From the NCBI RefSeq assembly GCF_019649055.1, contig NW_026570523.1:1-61859 (forward strand): 61,859 nucleotides of DNA, written 5' to 3'. The DNA comes from Paramacrobiotus metropolitanus. Taxonomy: Eukaryota > Tardigrada > Eutardigrada > Parachela > Macrobiotidae. Below, one piece after another: positions 28,412 to 42,300 of the stretch (within the stretch, counting starts at the first letter, position 1; every line of letters begins with the position of its first letter). The notes beneath the pieces were generated by a model. That model made no database searches. It had not been told where the DNA came from and worked only from the letters and a program-made list of their open reading frames with translations. The position numbers and the translations under genes are program-made.

Positions 28412-31400
28412 TTTTGCCAAGTCTTTGAGCTCTTCAATTTTCGCACAAATTTCACATGCATGCCTGATCTGTTTTAATTTTTATTTCTATGAAAACAAAA
28501 ACAAAGCGAAAACAAAGCGCACTTTCCAATATTCGATATTTTCCCAATGTTCTTATGGTCGCTGGTTCTTTTTTAAATTGTAGTCAATACGATGAAGCGC
28601 ATTCTATTGTACACCTAAGCAATCATGCGTTGCGATAGCGTTTCAATAAAACCATATCCTTTTTTATTATTTTATGTAAAGGTTACGTATACGTAACAAC
28701 TCGCATAATAAAGAACAACTACTATAGCCACCTGCAAGAGTTGGCCCACAGATCTTGTGTACCGAAGAAAGCGCAATTGCAGGCTTTGCAGCGTCTCCTG
28801 CGTCTGTGCTGTGTGAATATTCATTCGCTACGCGCGCGCTTGGCGGCTGCAGTACAGCATTTCATAAAGGTCACCCAGCTATCTTAAATTTCTAAACGAA
28901 ACAAAGTTTCTAGATTTAAGGATCGCTCCTCATAGATAAAACTTCGCTCACGACAAAGTTTTGCTGCTGAAGACGCGATGCGGGCGACAAGAAAATCGCG
29001 ATGAAAAAAGAGAAAATTGATATAAAAACAAGTTTGGCGCAAAACGAATTTATTTACAAATAGAAAAATTAAAGATCAATTAAATAATTTTTACTGGAGT
29101 TTTTGGAGCGTTCAGTAAATTATCAATTTGAACGCGTAGGAAAATTTTGGGGGTGCATAGTACTTGTTTACAAAATTGTTAATGCCTGATCGGATCCCTC
29201 AAGCATACCCGTTTTTTCTTACATTTTACAACCATTTTTAAAATGTAAGAAACTTATTATGTTAGAAAATTCGAAAAACATGCGAGAAAGGTATAACAGT
29301 TCGGTGTAAAAACGATCTTCATGGTAATCTTTGTTTTCATGCAAAATGTGAAAAGCATAGGTCAATAGTGAAACTTTCGGTACACCTCCGTGCGCTCTAA
29401 ACTTCTTGGAAGTGTATTTCACCGATATTTCAACGGGATGTTGCGCGCAAAAACAACAAGCAAAGTGTACATATACAGAGCACTTATCATTTATTATGCT
29501 ATTTTAGGAAAGCAATAAAAACTTAAAATTCAATTAAAATTCGAAATTGAAATTCAAAATAAAATTAAATTAAAATAAAATCGGACAAATTAATTCAAAA
29601 TTTAAATTTACATTTTTTAAAAATTTTACAATAATGTGCAACAAGAAAACGAATTCAGTGCTATGTACACGAACACGAGTGCACGAATTTGGTGCTATGT
29701 ACCAAATATGTAATTTTATGTATACCCGGTACATAGCACCAAAATCGTGTGCATCCACGTGAACTTTCGCTGTCGCGCACTCCCAGACACTTTTTTGCAT
29801 TGTCTTGTGATGTTTTGTAGCCCAATGAATTGTTTACGTAAATGTGAAATTCGTTTGCGCGCGCAACATCAGGTTACAGGGGGGTAACGTGATGAGGGCA
29901 ACAAAATTCTGAAGTTTAAATGCATTCGGGTGTACCGAGGGCCTCGGTATGGACCGATCTTCTTCAAATTTTGCACATGAATCAGCATAAGGTGAAGATC
30001 ATTCTTACACCGATTCACTGTTCTAGACCGTTTTTCAAATTTTAAAATGAGTTGTGATTTTTATTGTGAGACTACATCCGGTCTGGCTTGCACAAAGGTC
30101 CTTTTGAGCTAGCGACTGCATGTTGACTATGTATATTATGTTAATAAAAATTTGTAGTTAATAGGGCACCAAATTTGTTTTCTGCAGTTCCACGGTACTT
30201 TTCACTTTTCTACCAGCTAATGCTTCTTAGTGCAGTACCGTGAAGTACTTGAAAGTCACAGCAAGAAGAGTCGAAGACGGGAGAATTCCTGTAATATTTT
30301 TTCATGAGAATTTTTGTAATACAGTAGTATAGTCATTTCTGTGTGTAATACTTGTAGCTACGTGTGAATTTTTGTAATATAGTAATGGCCACCGCGTTCG
30401 GTTTCGAGATGGATCCAGGAACGGCCACTTTTGAACCGGATCTGAGGCAAACACATTTGGTGGCCCCTTATGAAATATGCAAGCGACACCATTCCCACTT
30501 GCATCAAGCCGCGTAGGAAAAGTCTGAGCCGTGAAACATATAGTATCTGTAACTACTTCTAGATTATGGTACATGAAAAATTATGTCAGAAAGCGGTCGA
30601 AAAACCGGTTGTTGTTGAATATAGCACCTGGAAACTGTAAATGTAACGACCAAAATTCGAAAATCATGAAAAAATAAGACTGAAAACAACGTGCACGGAA
30701 CCAACACCCGTTTTTTCCCGTGCACGCAAACGCATCGACCTATTTTTATGAGTAAGGCACGGCGACGATGTGGCTTGTTTAAATCGGCAAGGGGTTGTGT
30801 AAACATATGTTTTAAAAATGTTTAAATACTGAAAATATTTACATTCAATTTTTTTGCCATCACGATTTGGTAATGGTACTATAGCTGACATTCTTCATTT
30901 TACATATAAATTTAATTTAAAAACTTTTTCCGATTGTCGCATATTGTACAGCGGTTCAGTTTTTTACACTTGTAATAATTAGTAAAAGTTTTTCCTGTAC
31001 CAGTACTTGAATTCATTAGTTAAGTACGTACTGGAACGAGTGTAAACTTTTATTTTAGAGTCCAGGTGACCTTTAGTTTCCAAGACAATGGTCGTCACAC
31101 AGATCAACCATTACGTATTATGAACAAGATCAACCGTTAAGTATTATTACGAACATGATTATACGAGTACCACGCTTGGAGAGCTGTCCTAGATAAGTTG
31201 CACTGCAGTCCGCTATGTGCAAATCACCTGGTTTATGGCTGCTACCTTAAATTCGATACTCGTACTCGTACAGATACCGTATGTTATTACCTAAACCGTT
31301 CTGTATTTAATAATACTAGTATTTGTAATTATGCGGTTCGTCGTGAAAATAGTTAGCAGTTTTTTAGGTTTTTGCAAAATTTGAAGAAAATCCGTCTGTA

Positions 31401-31619
31401 CCTAGCCCGTACTCGTACAGATACCGTATGTACCTGTACCTGTAACGGTGAACTTATTTCACGGTATTTTAAAAGTTTAAAACATTTCAAGCTTTCACCT
31501 ATAAATTTCCAAAAGATATTGCGCAGACAAACAATTTTCTGACTCATATACACAGTGTAATACTTATATAGCTACTTGCACATGCTATCCCAAAATAATC
31601 TATAAAAAATAAATATGCT

Positions 31620-31975
31620 ATAAAAAATTAAATATTTTTTTACCCTTTCCTGAAATATGAATGGCCCATTGGGGGGCCGGGGGCTTCTTCATAACCGCTT
31701 TATTTAGTTTACTAATTGTAAGTTTTATCACAATTAGCAACATGTTTAAATAAAAACGGAATTTTTTAACACTCAGACTGTATTCTGGGTCCTAGATTTG
31801 CTCTACTACTAGTAAGAAACTGCCATGAAGGTCAACGCTGTGCGCACGCTTAGGCGTAATACACGTTTGCAGCAACTTACAATCATCTAAGCACCCGATT
31901 TGCAGGAAAAACTTATATATTAAGGCGATTCTGTCTGAATTTTTAATCAAACGTTTTACCGTAAAAAAAGAACGA
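31620..31975 (+). repeat. Inverted repeat arm inside the 6.9 kb element
   Basis: Contains ttaccctttcctgaaatatg, the run gggggccgggggcttcttca and cttaggcgtaatacacg, then ggcgattctgt. The same series occurs in reverse complement at 34480-34760, 2.5 kb away, with moderate divergence. It may mark a nested foldback-type element of about 3.1 kb. Confidence 0.65.
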
Positions 31976-34479
31976 TAACGGTTGGAACGATGAGGAGATG
32001 TTCATGACCTGCTTTATTTTTTTACCGTATTCTATGCTTTGGAGAAATTTTCATAAAACTGTAGCGTTTGCGAGTTTACTGTGGAACTTCGTACGGGATA
32101 CTGCTACGCGGCTACTGCAATTGTTATATTGAGTACATGCTAATAAAAGACAATAAATATCAATAATATTTTACGGCAGTGAGGAGGGCGTTGCGTTGCT
32201 GAGATGCCATGATGCTTGATATATATATATCGATAAGGGGTCGAATGTTTTAGAAATGTTTGGACAAAAAAAAATTGAAAAATTTCAGATCTATTTTTGA
32301 TGCGTTCACGACTTGTTAATGGTAGTACAAACTCGCATCCCTAAATTTAAGTTCCTAAGCTATCGTTTAATAATTTTTAGACTATTCTGTAGTACCGCGG
32401 GTGGCTGAGCAAAATGCCCGTCTGATTTATCAAGGTCAGACTAATGTCTGATTGGCAGCATGTTGTTTCGTTCATAAAAGCAAGCTTTGCAACATAAGAA
32501 AATTTTAGCAACATAGAAAAAGGGCTTAAAAAGGGCTTTTGTGAAGGTCTAACTTAACAGTAAATTTTTTAGGAAATTAGGTGGAGTTCGGGAACGTCCC
32601 GAAAACAGAAACTCAAATTTCCCTATTTCTAAATAAAAATTGCTGTTCATCAGCTAAATAGATCGCAGCATTTTAAAATACAGATTTTGGTGGAGCAGTT
32701 ATTCACTGTTTTAATGCGGTTAAGAGTTGTGACTTTCTAATGCCTGCGTTCGGTCAGCAGACGAGCGAATTGACGTCACGCACATGAAATTCTCGTGAAA
32801 ACAGCAAGTAGAGAGTATGAAAATCTATTCGTTACTAGTCCAAGAAGGAATGATCTGGGCCAAACTAGTTTCTGCAAGAACAAGGTCTTAGCTACACATT
32901 TCATTTAAGCCGACACTTCCTGTTGCACTCTGTCATACAACTTCCTGTTGCACTCTGTCAAAAATTATAAAAAAATGCCTAAAAATTAAATAACAAAATA
33001 TATTTTTTTTGAAAAGTAACGAAATGCGCTAACTGTATAGCCCATCCGGCGAACGCATAAGGTCAACAGTCTTTTAAATTTGAAAATGAGGGCATGTTCT
33101 AGATATAACGCAGAAAATGTTCAAAGAGTTCGTACGGGACAGAAATGGCGAAACATTCAGAGTTTTGCGAGCTGGGACACGATAAATTTTTACAAACTTC
33201 ATATCGTCCCATTGCCAACGAGCATTTCTCTATTTTTTCAACAAACTTGGTTGGTGTTGGTAGTAAGTAAAATTCTCTGTCGAATCAGTGTCAACACGTT
33301 ACGGTGCGACGATTTAGAATCTTTCGCGAGATTAAAAAAGCCAGAAAACGGAGACGGCCATTTTCTTCAGCCACCTGGTAAACAGGTAAAGTGTGTAAAG
33401 TAAAGTTAAGGTAAAGTGTTAAGGAGCATATTTTACGACGGTTCAATACTGTACAGATACTCGCAATCTGTAACAATAATTAAAAATAATTCGCAAGTTA
33501 CATAAGTACCTACAGCACTGTAATGGATGACAAACAAACTGGACGCAGTCGTGCTGATGCTTTTATTTCAGTTGCACCTTTAGTTTCCGTGACAATGGCC
33601 GTCATGCATATCAAAACTATTGTAAACACGAGTACAGTGCAACGCTTTACAGTAGTTGTTCTAGAATTAAAGACAGTGCAGTCCGTTATGAACAAGACTG
33701 CAAATTCGCAGGAGCCTAATGTGTTAAGCACTCCTTGTTTGCACATTCTCAACAGTTTTCTCGCTAACGTATACAGTACAAATTAATAATTTTGGCTACA
33801 CGTTGTCATAAATAATTGAGAACAAATTTGGGTACTTGCTATGTACAGCAAATTTTACAGTGCTTGCTGCAAGTACTTTACCGTATTTTCGTTGAAAAAT
33901 TATGGCTTAAGTGCGTAAGTTTCCATAAAAATTATGTAAAAAAATTCAAATATAATTTTAAAAATTTAAAACTTACCCGTGCATGCAGCCAACGCCCGTG
34001 CAGCAATTAACTGCCCGCAGCCTACACCCGTGTTTACCCGTGCATGTCATGCAAAATGTAAAACTTAATATCATTGGTACGAGTAGTGTACTGCTGTTGC
34101 AGACTATGTTCGTGTCCTCAAAACAGCAGTGACCGACGGACGGACACCACATTTTCCATAATCACTGAACATAGAAGACCTTCGATACGCTTCGGTCGAT
34201 TAAACTGAATATTTAAATTTCCTTCAAAATTTGAAAATAAAGCTAAAGCCTCGGTTCGGCGCAATCTTTATCTTATGACGATCTTTATTTTAATGGTCGC
34301 GTACATATGCACAATTAGCAATGGGGTCATGTGATGCACTGATGAGACGAAAATCCCACACGAAAAAAAAATTTGCTGATAAAAATTTTCGCAGCAGACG
34401 CTACAGTTTTCATCGGATCTTCTCAAAATTTTTCGAAAAAAAGCTTAAGAATACCGAAAAACCAAGCCACCTTTTCATG

Positions 34480-34760
34480 ATTTCCAAACTATTACGGTAA
34501 ACGTTACGTTTAAGCAAAAATCGTTTGAACAGAATCGCCTTAGCCTTACGTTTTCCCATTCAAATCGCGTACTTACTTACATCTAATTACTACAAGCGTG
34601 CATTACGCCTAAGAATGCGCGTAGCATTGTTTCTATTAACCATAGTATGAATTTGATAAAGTTTTACTAAAGTTATACTAAACGGAGCGGTTGTGAAGAG
34701 ACCCCCGGCCCCCAAGGGGCCATACATATTTCAGGAAGGGTAAAAAAAAAATTTAAATTT
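34480..34760 (-). repeat. Partner inverted repeat arm
   Basis: Reverse complement of this stretch matches 31620-31975: ttacccttcctgaaatatg, gggggccgggggtctcttca, cttaggcgtaatgcacg and ggcgattctgt appear in the same order. Confidence 0.65.
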
Positions 34761-34864
34761 TCGATTTCCGCAATATTTTGATTTTATTGCTTGGATTCCA
34801 TTTCCAAGCAACAATACCAGTAAAAAGTATTGCAATTCCAATAAAAACGGTTGCCCCGAGACAC

Positions 34865-35221
34865 TTCGAAAAAGGTAGTGCAGTTGCGGCTCGTGCAGGC
34901 GGTCAAAGCGCACAATATGCTTTCCGAGCACCAGTCCGGATGCCGCAATGGCCGATCATGTGGAACGCTTTTACTTAAAGTGACGGAAGACTGGCGTCAA
35001 ACCATGGATGGCGGTCGTGTCAAAGTAGCCCGTTTTCTCGATTTTAATAAAGCATTTGATTCTGTCTCGCACAAAAAACTTTTGGCCAAACTTCTTGACT
35101 ACGGCATAAAGGGATCAGTGCTACAGTGGTTTTTTAGTTACCTGACCGGCCGCGTGCAACGTGTGCGTTCATCGGCAAAAGTATCCAGCTGGCTGCCATT
35201 ACTATCTGGTGTGCCTCAGGG
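34865..35221 (+). pseudogene. LINE ORF2 fragment 2 (RT palm)
   Basis: The frame from 34851 has LRLVQAVKAHNMLSEHQSGC, FLDFNKAFDSVSHKKLL (motif A with catalytic Asp), GIKGSVLQWFFSYLTGRVQR and SGVPQG (motif B), where it is cut by the 375 bp insertion. Confidence 0.8.
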
Positions 35222-35596
35222 TGACGGAGAGATCAGTACGATAGGAATAAATACCGTAAATAATCCATCCTACCGACCAGCTCAACAACAGAGTATGAGC
35301 TGATAAATTCAATGTGGCAAAGCTAAGTCTAAAAAACTACACAAAGCAAGAATTGCATCCCCGACGATAAATTTTATACTAAACCCCGATCACTGCCAAA
35401 TTCATAATGAGAGAACTCATGATGCCAAAGTACTGGCGCTCACGGACTTATATAGACACGGCGCATGAGGTGAGAAAAACCAAGTGTCACCAAAACAAAC
35501 AAAAATAGTCTAAAAAGTAAATGGAATACTGTAATAGCAAGTACGAGTAAAGGGATTAAAGTACGTACTAATCACTACGAGTACGGCTACATTCCG
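35222..35596. mobile_element. 375 bp insertion in RT motif B
   Basis: Separates GVPQG (35221) from TVLGPILF (35604). A TCA(A)GGG duplication flanks it (35216-35221 and 35597-35603). It starts near gacggagagatc and ends near ggctacattccg, so very short cgg/ccg inverted ends are possible. No coding content; probably a MITE or SINE of unknown family. Confidence 0.5.
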
Positions 35597-35914
35597 TCAA
35601 GGGTACTGTTTTGGGGCCAATTTTGTTTACCCTGTACATAAATGGCCTTTTGAGCACTGATGTCGGCGAATGTAGTCTTGAATGTTTTGCAGACGATACC
35701 TTGCCTATGCAACTCATAAAACAAAACCCGCCACTCGATAGAAAATCCACCACGTGGTTGGTCGAATAACTTCCTGGTTCGAAGAGAAATCTTTGTGTTA
35801 GAATGAACGAAAGTGCAAACTGATGTATATTTGTTAAGAACAGCACACATATTTGTTATCAACCATCTTTGAAACTTAATAAACAAAAGCTGGAAGTGGA
35901 AAATTGCGTACGTT
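35597..35914 (+). pseudogene. LINE ORF2 fragment 3 (RT motif C)
   Basis: Reads TVLGPILFTLYINGLLSTDV, then ECFADDT with the catalytic DD of motif C. A stop and frame change follow near 35769 before KLNKQKLEVENCV at the foldback insertion site. Confidence 0.75.
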
Positions 35915-36085
35915 TGTAACCGACTAAAACGTCCGGACGACCAAGACGTCCGGCGGACGTTTTAGTCGTTAAACCGACCAAACCGTCCGGGGCCAAAAAA
36001 AAGGTCCGCCGTAAATTTTGCCCACTCAAAAATTTTTGCATTCTCGATGTGACCTGAAGTTCCTGAGAGCGTCTCAACCCGGACA
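35915..36085 (+). repeat. Foldback left TIR
   Basis: Begins TGTAACCGACTAAAACGTCC and carries three or four iterations of a GACCAAAACGTCCGG-like core in alternating orientation before aaatttttgcattctcgatg and the array. It matches the reverse complement of 42700-42871. Confidence 0.85.
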
Positions 36086-36640
36086 CTTTGGTCTGAGCAC
36101 TATTTCATCCCGGACACTTTGGTCGGAGCACTATTTTAGCCCGGACACTTTGGTCGGAGCACTATTTGTTGCCGGATACTTTGGTCGGAGCACTATTTTA
36201 GCCCGGACACTTTGGTCGGAGCACTATTTTGACCGGACACTTTGGTCGGAGCACTATTTTGACCGGACACGTTGGTCAGAGCACTATTTCAGCACGGGCA
36301 CTTTGGTCGGAGCACTATTTCAGCCCAGACACTTTGGTCGGAGCACTATTTTGACCGGACACTTTGGTCGGAGCACAATTTTAGCCCGGATATTTTGGTC
36401 GGAGCACTATTTTAGCCCGGACACTTTTGTCGGAGCACTATTTTGACCGGACACTTTGGTCGGAGCACAATTTCAGCCCGGGCACTTTAGTCGGAGCACT
36501 ATTTCAGCCCGGACACTTTGGTCGGAGCACTGTTTTAGCCCGGGCACTTTGGTCGGAGCACTATTTTGACCGGACACTTTGGTCGGAGCACTATTTCAGC
36601 CCGGACACTTTGGTCGGAGCACTGTTCCAGCTCAGAGAAT
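36086..36640 (+). repeat. Left 31 bp array of the foldback
   Basis: About 18 units of cactttggtcggagcactat plus ttcagcccgga, with variants ending ttttgaccgga. It stays open in plus frames over long stretches because the unit contains no stop in any plus frame. Ends at a degenerate unit near 36640. Confidence 0.9.
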
Positions 36641-39312
36641 TTAGTCATGGGGTTCATCACATATCAGTCCACCTTTGGCGGGAAAGCGGATGGGATTTAT
36701 TTTACAATATCTACATTAGCGTCCACGGCGATAGGAAACTGTTGGATAGCGAAACAATGAAAAAAAAAACAGCCATTAGCGATTGAATAAAGGCAGTTCG
36801 CAATAGCGCATAGGATGCCGTGCATTTCATTGCCTGGAACCTATTGAGCATTCCCATTAGAGAAACGATATGCCAGCATGAATTTGGCAAGATACGAAGT
36901 AATCAAAAACCGAGTAGCTGCCAAATCTAAGTTTCTTAAAATTTTGATGTTTTCACTTTCTACTTGGTGAGGCTTCTTTTGAGGAAATACAGCTTACCTT
37001 AAAGATTACGGTGAGATGATGAGTTGTAAGGGGCGACAGTATGCTGGCGCTTTCTCCCCAAAATGTTTAATGGTTTACGCTTTCTGATTTAATGCTTTTT
37101 ACGTTTGTTTTTCAGTATTACATTTTCGACCGAAGCGAAGCGAAGGTCCTCTATGTTAAAGGAAACGGGGCTTTCTGTCACGTCGGTCACGTCGGTCACG
37201 CACATATAAATTATTGCGCTTAATAAAAGCTTAAGAGGGGGCGTGGCCAGCGTCGAATCCCCGAGATCCCTTAGCGGTGGATTTCAAAAACCAAAGATCG
37301 TTTGATAGAAAACTTCAAAAACCCTATCATACAAAGTCTACGGACCTCCACCACAACCAATTAGCGAGGACGTTAAGTAACTGCTGGCTTCATTTGTTTG
37401 GGAGCTTGTGTGGTGATATTGAAATTTTGCGAATTTGGTTTACTTGGATATTTTCGGTCTTTTGTTTCGGTCTGACTGGGAAGTAAGCTTCTTGAAACCT
37501 TTGTGTATAGCGTTGGGTTTTAAGATAACAAAAACACATACTCGAGAAAGGTCTAAATTATTTTAAAAACTGAACGCACAAAAAACTAGGGGAACCTATT
37601 AAAGAAGTGTTCCAAGTGAGGTTCGCGAACCTTTTGCTGACAACTGGCAAGCTTCGAGTAGCTGCGAGATGGCGGGTAGCTGCTTGATACTTATGTAGGA
37701 GGCAGTGTTCTGTATCAGAAAAATTTTGTGATTTGGACGGTACGTAGGGCGATTAAAACAAACCTGGATCCATCAGTGAATCCGGGTGCGCAACTCTGGT
37801 TCCGTGTTCATTGTTCTTCGCCGGGCGATGCGACAACCCTTTGGGGCGATTCAACAAGCTTTATTTTCAGCAAATATTTAACTTTATCAACACAACACAG
37901 TTAACTTTAACAACGCAGCATTCGTCATTTATGCATTGATTTGCTCAAAAAAGAGCAACAGTTATACGAAAGGTTAATACAACGGCAAAGGCACGGTATT
38001 GATATTTCCACGCTTAACGGTCGCAGACGAACGTATTACCGTTTCTTTGTGCGTGGTAGTTTATGCATTTAGAATAGTTTGCTGTTACCCCCATGTTCCA
38101 CCGTTTGTCGAACCGCCCTGTCAATTGCGTAAAATGTATAGACTAAAAATACAATAGGCCTTTGTGAAGTCTAAGCCATTGCGGGCTATTGTTATCGAAT
38201 CGCCCTCTGAACCGATTTGGACTCCAAATGTTGGAGTCGCACTTTGTGGAGACTTAAGACTACTCCTACAGATCTACTGTTGAAATTTCTATATGTACAT
38301 CGTTCCACGTTTTTTATAAGTTTTTGTTCGTGTTTGTGGACTAGAAACATAGCGATTTACGAGAAACATGAATATTAAAATGAACTTTATGATGAACGCT
38401 TTAATTACATAATGCTTGAACTTTAAAGTTCACGCCAAAAATTGTCGATTTTCGACGAATAATAATAAATGCTTGCTGAGGAATGCTACTCTTGAGAACC
38501 GGCAAGATGTTTTGCGAATAAAATGGATGAGCGCAACTAACCTTACTCAAATGATTCCAGCGTCACTGTTTCAAACAGTATCTTCATGAAAAAAAGTATC
38601 TTTGAATTTTGGTAGTAAATAAGTGATAGGAACATAAGGCGAAGCCGAACTGCTGCACGAGGAAAGCTCTCAAAGTAGCAGTCAAGCGAAAGCATGTTTG
38701 GAGGTTTTCTTCTCTTCAGTGTATCAGCCAGCTTTGCAAGAAATGATCCTTTTAAAATAAACAAGGAAGTTCATGTAAGTAGTTAGCTGGTGCGTAATTG
38801 ACGCCTGCCAGTGGAAAAGGTAATGAATTTGTTAATAACTGAGTAATTATCAAGGTAGCTTTGATAAGCATCATATGAAACCTTAACAGTCTTTCAATAA
38901 CGTAATTTATCTGTAACTAATTTGTTTCGCGCAGTTTGCGCTCGGTCACCCGGTTATTTAAAACAGCTATGAAAGGCAGCCTTTACAAGTCAACCATTAT
39001 ACGGTCAGTTTGTATAGTATTTAGGCTGACCGAAAGCTTGCACTTAATCATACCGTCCATACGGTAAAGAAAAGTATCAAAAAATGGTTGATTAGAGCAC
39101 TCATTTCAGTTCTTCTACCTTAATCAGCAAAGAGTGTACTTTCAAGAAAAGAACACTCGTTCAGGCGGGTCATGAATGACTGTAACAAAGAAAATTTATT
39201 CATAGAGTGACGACGAAAACATTTTTGCATAATAACATGAACCGTAGAACCCTGTCCAAGTAGTAACACATTTTGCCAATGCGCCTGATTTATAGATTTG
39301 ACTGTCAAGAAT
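36641..39312. other. Unique centre of the foldback, possible Helitron remnant
   Basis: No ORF above 80 codons with recognisable domains. At 37178-37204 gtcacgtcg is tandemly repeated. Near 38929 TTTCGCGCAGTTTGCGC plus cggtc resembles the Helitron 3' tip at 5641-5671 but lacks CTAG. The 37131-37210 sequence has the look of a Helitron 5' region. A decayed non-autonomous Helitron of about 1.8 kb is possible. Confidence 0.35.
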
Positions 39313-42300
39313 AAAAGAGTGCTCCAACCAAAGTGTCCGGGCTGAAATATTGCTCCTAACAAAGTGCCCGGACTGAAATATTGCTCCGACCAAAGTGCCC
39401 GGGCTGAAATAGTGCTCCGACCAAAGTGTCCGGGCTGAAATAGTGCTCCGACCAAAGTGTCCGGGCTGAAATATTGTTCCGACCAAAATGTCCGGGCTAA
39501 AATAGTGCTCCGACCAATGTGTCCGGCTCCAAATAGTGCTCCGACCAAAGTGTCCGGGCTGAAATAGTGCTCCGACCAAAGTGCCCGGGCTGAAATATTG
39601 TTCCGACCAAAGTGCCCGGGCTGAAACAGTGCTCCGACCAAAGTGCCCGGGCTGAAACAGTGCTCCGACCAAAGTGTCCGGGCTGAAATAGTGCTCCGAC
39701 CAAAGTGTCCGGGCTGAAATAGTGCTCCGACCAAAGTTTCCGGGCTGATATAGTGCTCCGACCAAAGTGTCCGGCTCCAAATAGTGCTCCGACCAATGTG
39801 TCCGGCTCCAAATAGTGCTCCGACCAAAGTGTCCGGGCTGAAATAGTGCTCCGACCAAAGTTTCCGGGCTGATATAGTGCTCCGACCAAAGTGTCCGGCT
39901 CCAAATAGTGCTCCGACCATAGTGCCCGGGCTGAAATAGTGCTCCGACCAAAGTGTCCGGGCTGAAATAGTGCTCCGACCAAAGTGTCCGGGCTGAAATA
40001 GTGCTCCGACCAAAGTGTCCGGGCTGAAATAGTGCTCCGACCAAAGTTTCCGGGCTGATATAGTGCTCCGACCAAAGTGTCCGGCTCCAAATAGTGCTCC
40101 GACCATAGTGCCCGGGCTGAAATAGTGCCCGACCAAAGTGCCCGGGCTGAAATATTGTTCCGACCAAAGTGCCGGGCTGAAACAGTGCTCCGACCAAAGT
40201 GTCCGGCTGAAATAGTGCTCCGACCAAAGTGTCCGGGCTGAAATAGTGCTCCGACCAAAGTGTCCGGGCTGAAATAGTGCTCCGACCAAAGAGTCCGGCT
40301 GATATAGTGCTCCGACCAAAATGTCCGGGCTAAAATAGTGCTCCGACCAATGTGTCCGGCTCCAAATAGTGCTCCGACCAAAGTGTCCGGGCTGAAATAG
40401 TGCTCCGACCAAAGTTTCCGGGCTGATATTGTGCTCCGACCAAAGTGTCCGGCTCCAAATAGTGCTCCGACCATAGTGCCCGGGCTGAAATAGTGCTCCG
40501 ATCAAAGTGTCCGGGCTGAAATAGTGTCTGACCAAAGTGTCCGGGCTGAAATAGTGCTCCGACCAAAGTTTCCGGGCTGATATAGTGCTCCGACCAAAGT
40601 GTCCGGCTCAAATAGTGCTCCGACCAATGTGTCCGGCTCCAAATAGTGCTCCGACCAAAGTGTCCGGGCTGAAATAGTGCTCCGACCAAAGTTTCCGGGC
40701 TGATATAGTGCTCGGACCAAAGTGTCCGGCTCCAAATAGTGCTCCGACCATAGTGCCCGGGCTGAAATAGTGCTCCGACCAAAGTGTCCGGGCTGAAATA
40801 GTGCTCCGACCAAAGTGTCCGGGCTGAAATAGTGCTCCGACCAAAGTGTCCGGGCTGAAATAGTGCTCCGACCAAAGTTTCCGGGCTGATATAGTGCTCC
40901 GACCAAAGTGTCCGGCTCCAACTAGTGCTCCGACCATAGTGCCCGGGCTGAAATAGTGCTCCGACCAAAGTGCCCGGGCTGAAATATTGTTCCGACCAAA
41001 GTGCCCGGGCTGAAACAGTGCTCCGACCAAAGTGTCCGGGCTGAAATAGTGCTCCGACCAAAGTGTCCGGGCTGAAATAATGCTCCGACCAAAGTGTCCG
41101 GGCTGAAATAGTGCTCCGACCAAAGAGTCCGGGCTGAAATAGTGCTCCGACCAAAGTGTCCGGGCTGAAATAATGCTCCGACCAAAGTGTCCGGGCTGAA
41201 ATAGTGCTCCGACCAAAGAGTCCGGGCTGATATAGTGCTCCGACCAAAATGTCCGGGCTAAAATAGTGCTCCGACCAATGTGTCCGGCTCCAAATAGTGC
41301 TCCGACCAAAGTGTCCGGGCTGAAATAGTGCTCCGACCAAAGTTTCCGGGCTGATATAGTGCTCCGACCAAAGTGTCCGGCTCAAATAGTGCTCCGACCA
41401 TAGTGCCCGGGCTGAAATAGTGCTCCGATCAAAGTGTCCGGGCTGAAATAGTGCTCCGACCAAAGTGTCCGGGCTGAAATAGTGCTCCGACCAAAGTTTC
41501 CGGGCTGATATAGTGCTCCGACCAAAGTGTCCGGCTCCAAATAGTGCTCCGACCATAGTGCCCGGGCTGATATAGTGCTCCGACCAAAATGTCCGGTCAA
41601 AATAGTGCTCCGACCAAAGTGTCCGGGCTGAAATAGTGCTCCGACCAATGTGTCCGGCTCGAAATAGTGCTCCGACCCAAGTGTCCGGGCTAAAACAGTG
41701 CTCCGACCAAAGTGTCAGGGCTGAAATAGTGCTCCGACCAAAGTGTCCGGGCTGAAATAGTGCTCCGACCAAAGTTTCCGGGCTGATATAGTGCTCCGAC
41801 CAAAGTGTCCGGCTCCAAATAGTGCTCCGACCATAGTGCCCGGGCTGAAATAGTGCTCCGACCAAAGTGTCCGGCTCCAAATAGTGCTCCGACCATAGTG
41901 CCCGGGCTGAAATAGTGCTCCGACCAAAGTGTCCGGGCTGAAATAGTGCTCCGACCAAAGTGCCCGGGCTGAATTATTGTTCCGACCAAAGTGCCCGGGC
42001 TGAAACAGTGCTCCGACCAAAGTGTCCGGGCTGAAATAGTGCTCCGACCAAAGTGTCCGGGCTGAAATAGTGCTCCGACCAAAATGTCCGGGCTAAAATA
42101 GTGCTCCGACCAATGTGTCCGGCTCCAAATAGTGCTCCGACCAAAGTGTCCGGGCTGAAATAGTGCTCCGACCAAAGTGCCCGGGCTGAAATATTGTTCC
42201 GACCAAAGTGCCCGGGCTGAAACAGTGCTCCGACCAAAGTGTCCGGGCTGAAATAGTGCTCCGACCAAAGTGTCCGGGCTGAAATAGTGCCTGACCAAAG

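Larger units (their letters stand above)
27946..34864. mobile_element. 6.9 kb inserted element, AT-rich, no recognised gene
   Basis: Splits the LINE at VFEK. A duplicated TT(T/C)GAAAAAG lies at 27936-27945 and 34865-34874. Short inverted ends share CTCGGGGCAAC(T/C)GTTTT, then a related tggaatt (27953-27990 and reverse complement of 34818-34858). The interior is largely AT-rich with internal direct and inverted repeats. No ORF over 110 codons and no transposase motif was seen, so it looks non-autonomous. The superfamily is not determined; a 9-10 bp duplication would fit a Mutator-like type. Confidence 0.5.
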
